This document shows positions 6,547 through 7,232 of a stretch of 7,232 nucleotides of DNA, in pieces. Both the position numbers and the translations under genes were made by a program. Numbering within the stretch: position 1 is the stretch's first letter; every line of letters starts with the position of its first letter. The notes beneath the pieces were generated by a model. The model was not told where the DNA came from and made no database searches. It saw only the letters and a list, made by a program, of their open reading frames with translations. This DNA comes from Flavobacterium psychrophilum (GTDB taxonomy: Bacteria > Bacteroidota > Bacteroidia > Flavobacteriales > Flavobacteriaceae), in NCBI GenBank assembly GCA_945907225.1, contig CAMDSN010000083.1:1-7232 (forward strand). The letters are read 5' to 3'.

Positions 6547-6678
6547 ATGTCAAATTTAACATTACTCGTTTTAATCACAATACATTTTATATCTATTTCT
6601 ATTATATTTGTCAACAATTTTGAAGAATTACAACAGCACATTAAACCAATGGCCCTTGCGGGACAACCTAACAATTAA
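6547..6678 (+). CDS. Putative 43-residue single-pass membrane small protein
   Basis: I do not recognise this protein. An ATG at 6547 opens a 43-codon frame ending at TAA 6676-6678. Residues about 4-22 (LTLLVLITIHFISISIIFV) form a strongly hydrophobic segment long enough to cross a membrane, followed by a polar tail NNFEELQQHIKPMALAGQPNN. Support for reality: the amphiphilic layout, no rare codon runs, and a stop only three bases before the ATG of the next gene, as in a translationally coupled pair. A -7-like TATTTTTG (6522-6529) with TTG 22 bases upstream (6497-6499) could drive it, but this lies inside uvrD coding sequence. Against: it overlaps the uvrD promoter, AT-rich DNA gives hydrophobic frames by chance, and no homologue is known to me. 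A nested nine-residue frame MALAGQPNN starts at 6649. Confidence 0.35.
   Translation: MSNLTLLVLITIHFISISIIFVNNFEELQQHIKPMALAGQPNN
6551..6580 (-). promoter_or_regulatory. Bacteroidota-type promoter of the uvrD gene
   Basis: On the minus strand, TTG (6580-6578), 19 bases, then TAAATTTG (6558-6551) matches the Bacteroidota consensus TTG-N17-23-TAnnTTTG in both elements and spacing. Transcription should begin near 6547-6544, giving a leader of about 12-15 bases before the ATG at 6532. The motif overlaps codons 2-12 of the putative plus-strand small ORF. Confidence 0.75.
6603..6610 (+). promoter_or_regulatory. Possible -7 element upstream of the membrane-anchored unknown gene
   Basis: TATATTTG fits the TAnnTTTG consensus and lies 71 bases before the ATG at 6682. 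No TTG stands at the right distance upstream, so support is one-sided. If used, it would give a leader of about 65-70 bases that keeps only the end of the small ORF, including the short CCC-TTGC-GGG hairpin at 6653-6662. Confidence 0.35.
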
Positions 6679-6681
6679 ATT

Positions 6682-7206
6682 ATGAATGCCGACAAAATTT
6701 TAGAATTACTTATGTACACTATTCCATCTTTAATAACTGGAGGTGTGGCTTATTACATGTTTGTTAGTTTTTTCAAAGATCAGCAAAACACTAGACGTTG
6801 GTTATTGCAAAAAGAAAATCAAAAACATGCGTTACCGCTTCGTTTACAAGCTTATGAACGATTGGCCCTATTGCTTGAGCGAATTAATCCAAATAAATTG
6901 CTAGTAAGGATTGCACCACTAAATGATAATAAAGCCGATTACCAAAACGTATTAATCCATCATATTGAACAAGAGTTTGAACACAATATTACGCAGCAAA
7001 TATACGTGTCTAGCGAGCTATGGATTATTATGCTAACTGCAAAAAACACTATTATTCAAAATATTAGAAAAACCGCAATGGACACAAGTGTTACCTCTGC
7101 AGATCATTTTAGAGAAACTATTTTGAGTAATTTACTTCATGGTGAGCCTGCAACTACAGTAGCTTTGGGTTATTTAAAAAATGAGGTTGCAGAAGTTTTA
7201 GGTTAA
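6682..7206 (+). CDS. Conserved membrane-anchored protein of unknown function
   Basis: A 174-residue protein without a recognisable enzyme motif. Residues about 10-31 (MYTIPSLITGGVAYYMFVSFF) form one N-terminal transmembrane segment. The following KDQQNTRRW is basic, so the bulk of the protein probably lies in the cytoplasm. The remainder is predicted mainly helical: LPLRLQAYERLALLLERINP (51-70), then HHIEQEFEHNITQQIYVSSELW (93-114), ending with a leucine- and valine-rich helix. This layout matches short hypothetical proteins common in Flavobacteria (I recall a DUF7935 label, unverified). The ATG is three bases after the stop of the putative small ORF and is divergent from uvrD, whose function need not be related. 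Base composition is like its neighbours, with no sign of transfer. Real gene: confident; function: unknown. Confidence 0.8.
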   Translation: MNADKILELLMYTIPSLITGGVAYYMFVSFFKDQQNTRRWLLQKENQKHALPLRLQAYERLALLLERINPNKLLVRIAPLNDNKADYQNVLIHHIEQEFEHNITQQIYVSSELWIIMLTAKNTIIQNIRKTAMDTSVTSADHFRETILSNLLHGEPATTVALGYLKNEVAEVLG

Positions 7207-7232
7207 AAATAACTCAAAACTTAGTTTTTTTT
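7205..7232 (+). terminator. Weak candidate terminator after the membrane-anchored gene
   Basis: An A-run (7205-7209) and a T-run (7225-7232, reaching the window edge) enclose either AACT/AGTT (7211-7214 with 7223-7226) or AAAAC/GTTTT (7216-7220 with 7224-7228, loop TTA). Both stems are short and AT-rich, so only position and T-tract support it; the window ends before the tail is complete. Confidence 0.3.

Noticed and set aside
1..7232. Mobile element, CRISPR array, toxin-antitoxin pair or phage defence island
   Set aside because: No transposase, integrase, regularly spaced repeats, target duplications or recognised toxin or defence domains were seen; composition looks even throughout.

Overview
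The window is AT-rich DNA with the hallmarks of a member of the Bacteroidota, most likely a Flavobacteriaceae species close to Flavobacterium. This rests on recalled resemblance of the proteins to flavobacterial families and on promoter motifs of the Bacteroidota type (TAnnTTTG at -7, TTG at about -33) in front of several genes. It reads as a stable chromosomal housekeeping region. I see no transposase, integrase, tRNA, rRNA, CRISPR array or phage gene, and no stretch over 300 bases lacks a gene.

Layout. On the minus strand, 1-962 carries most of holA (DNA polymerase III delta subunit, the clamp-loader wrench); its C-terminus runs off the left edge. It is divergent, across 113 bases, from a plus-strand pair: a small stand-alone HsdR_N / PD-(D/E)XK nuclease-fold protein (1076-1552) and, two bases later, a family 2 glycosyltransferase (1555-2544). 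A separately promoted OmpA-domain lipoprotein follows (2620-3456). It converges on a minus-strand YrdC/YciO-family gene (3545-4165), and a 13-bp-stem terminator lies between them that can serve both strands. Upstream of the YrdC/YciO gene on the same strand is a PcrA/UvrD-type helicase (4208-6532). The helicase diverges from a membrane-anchored protein of unknown function (6682-7206), preceded by a possible 43-residue small membrane ORF (6547-6678).

How the genes fit together. Replication (holA), repair and conflict resolution (uvrD/pcrA), possible tRNA t6A modification (YrdC/YciO) and envelope work (glycosyltransferase, peptidoglycan-binding lipoprotein) sit side by side without forming one pathway. 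Probable transcription units are HsdR_N with glycosyltransferase, uvrD with yciO-like, and the small ORF with the membrane protein.

I found no new multi-gene defence or biosynthetic system. The points worth a second look are start-site and promoter architecture (two TTG starts, very short or absent mRNA leaders, overlapping divergent promoters), an orphan restriction-type nuclease fold in a housekeeping setting, a YrdC-family protein lacking the canonical TsaC motifs, a terminator nested in a degenerate inverted repeat, and the unlisted small ORF.
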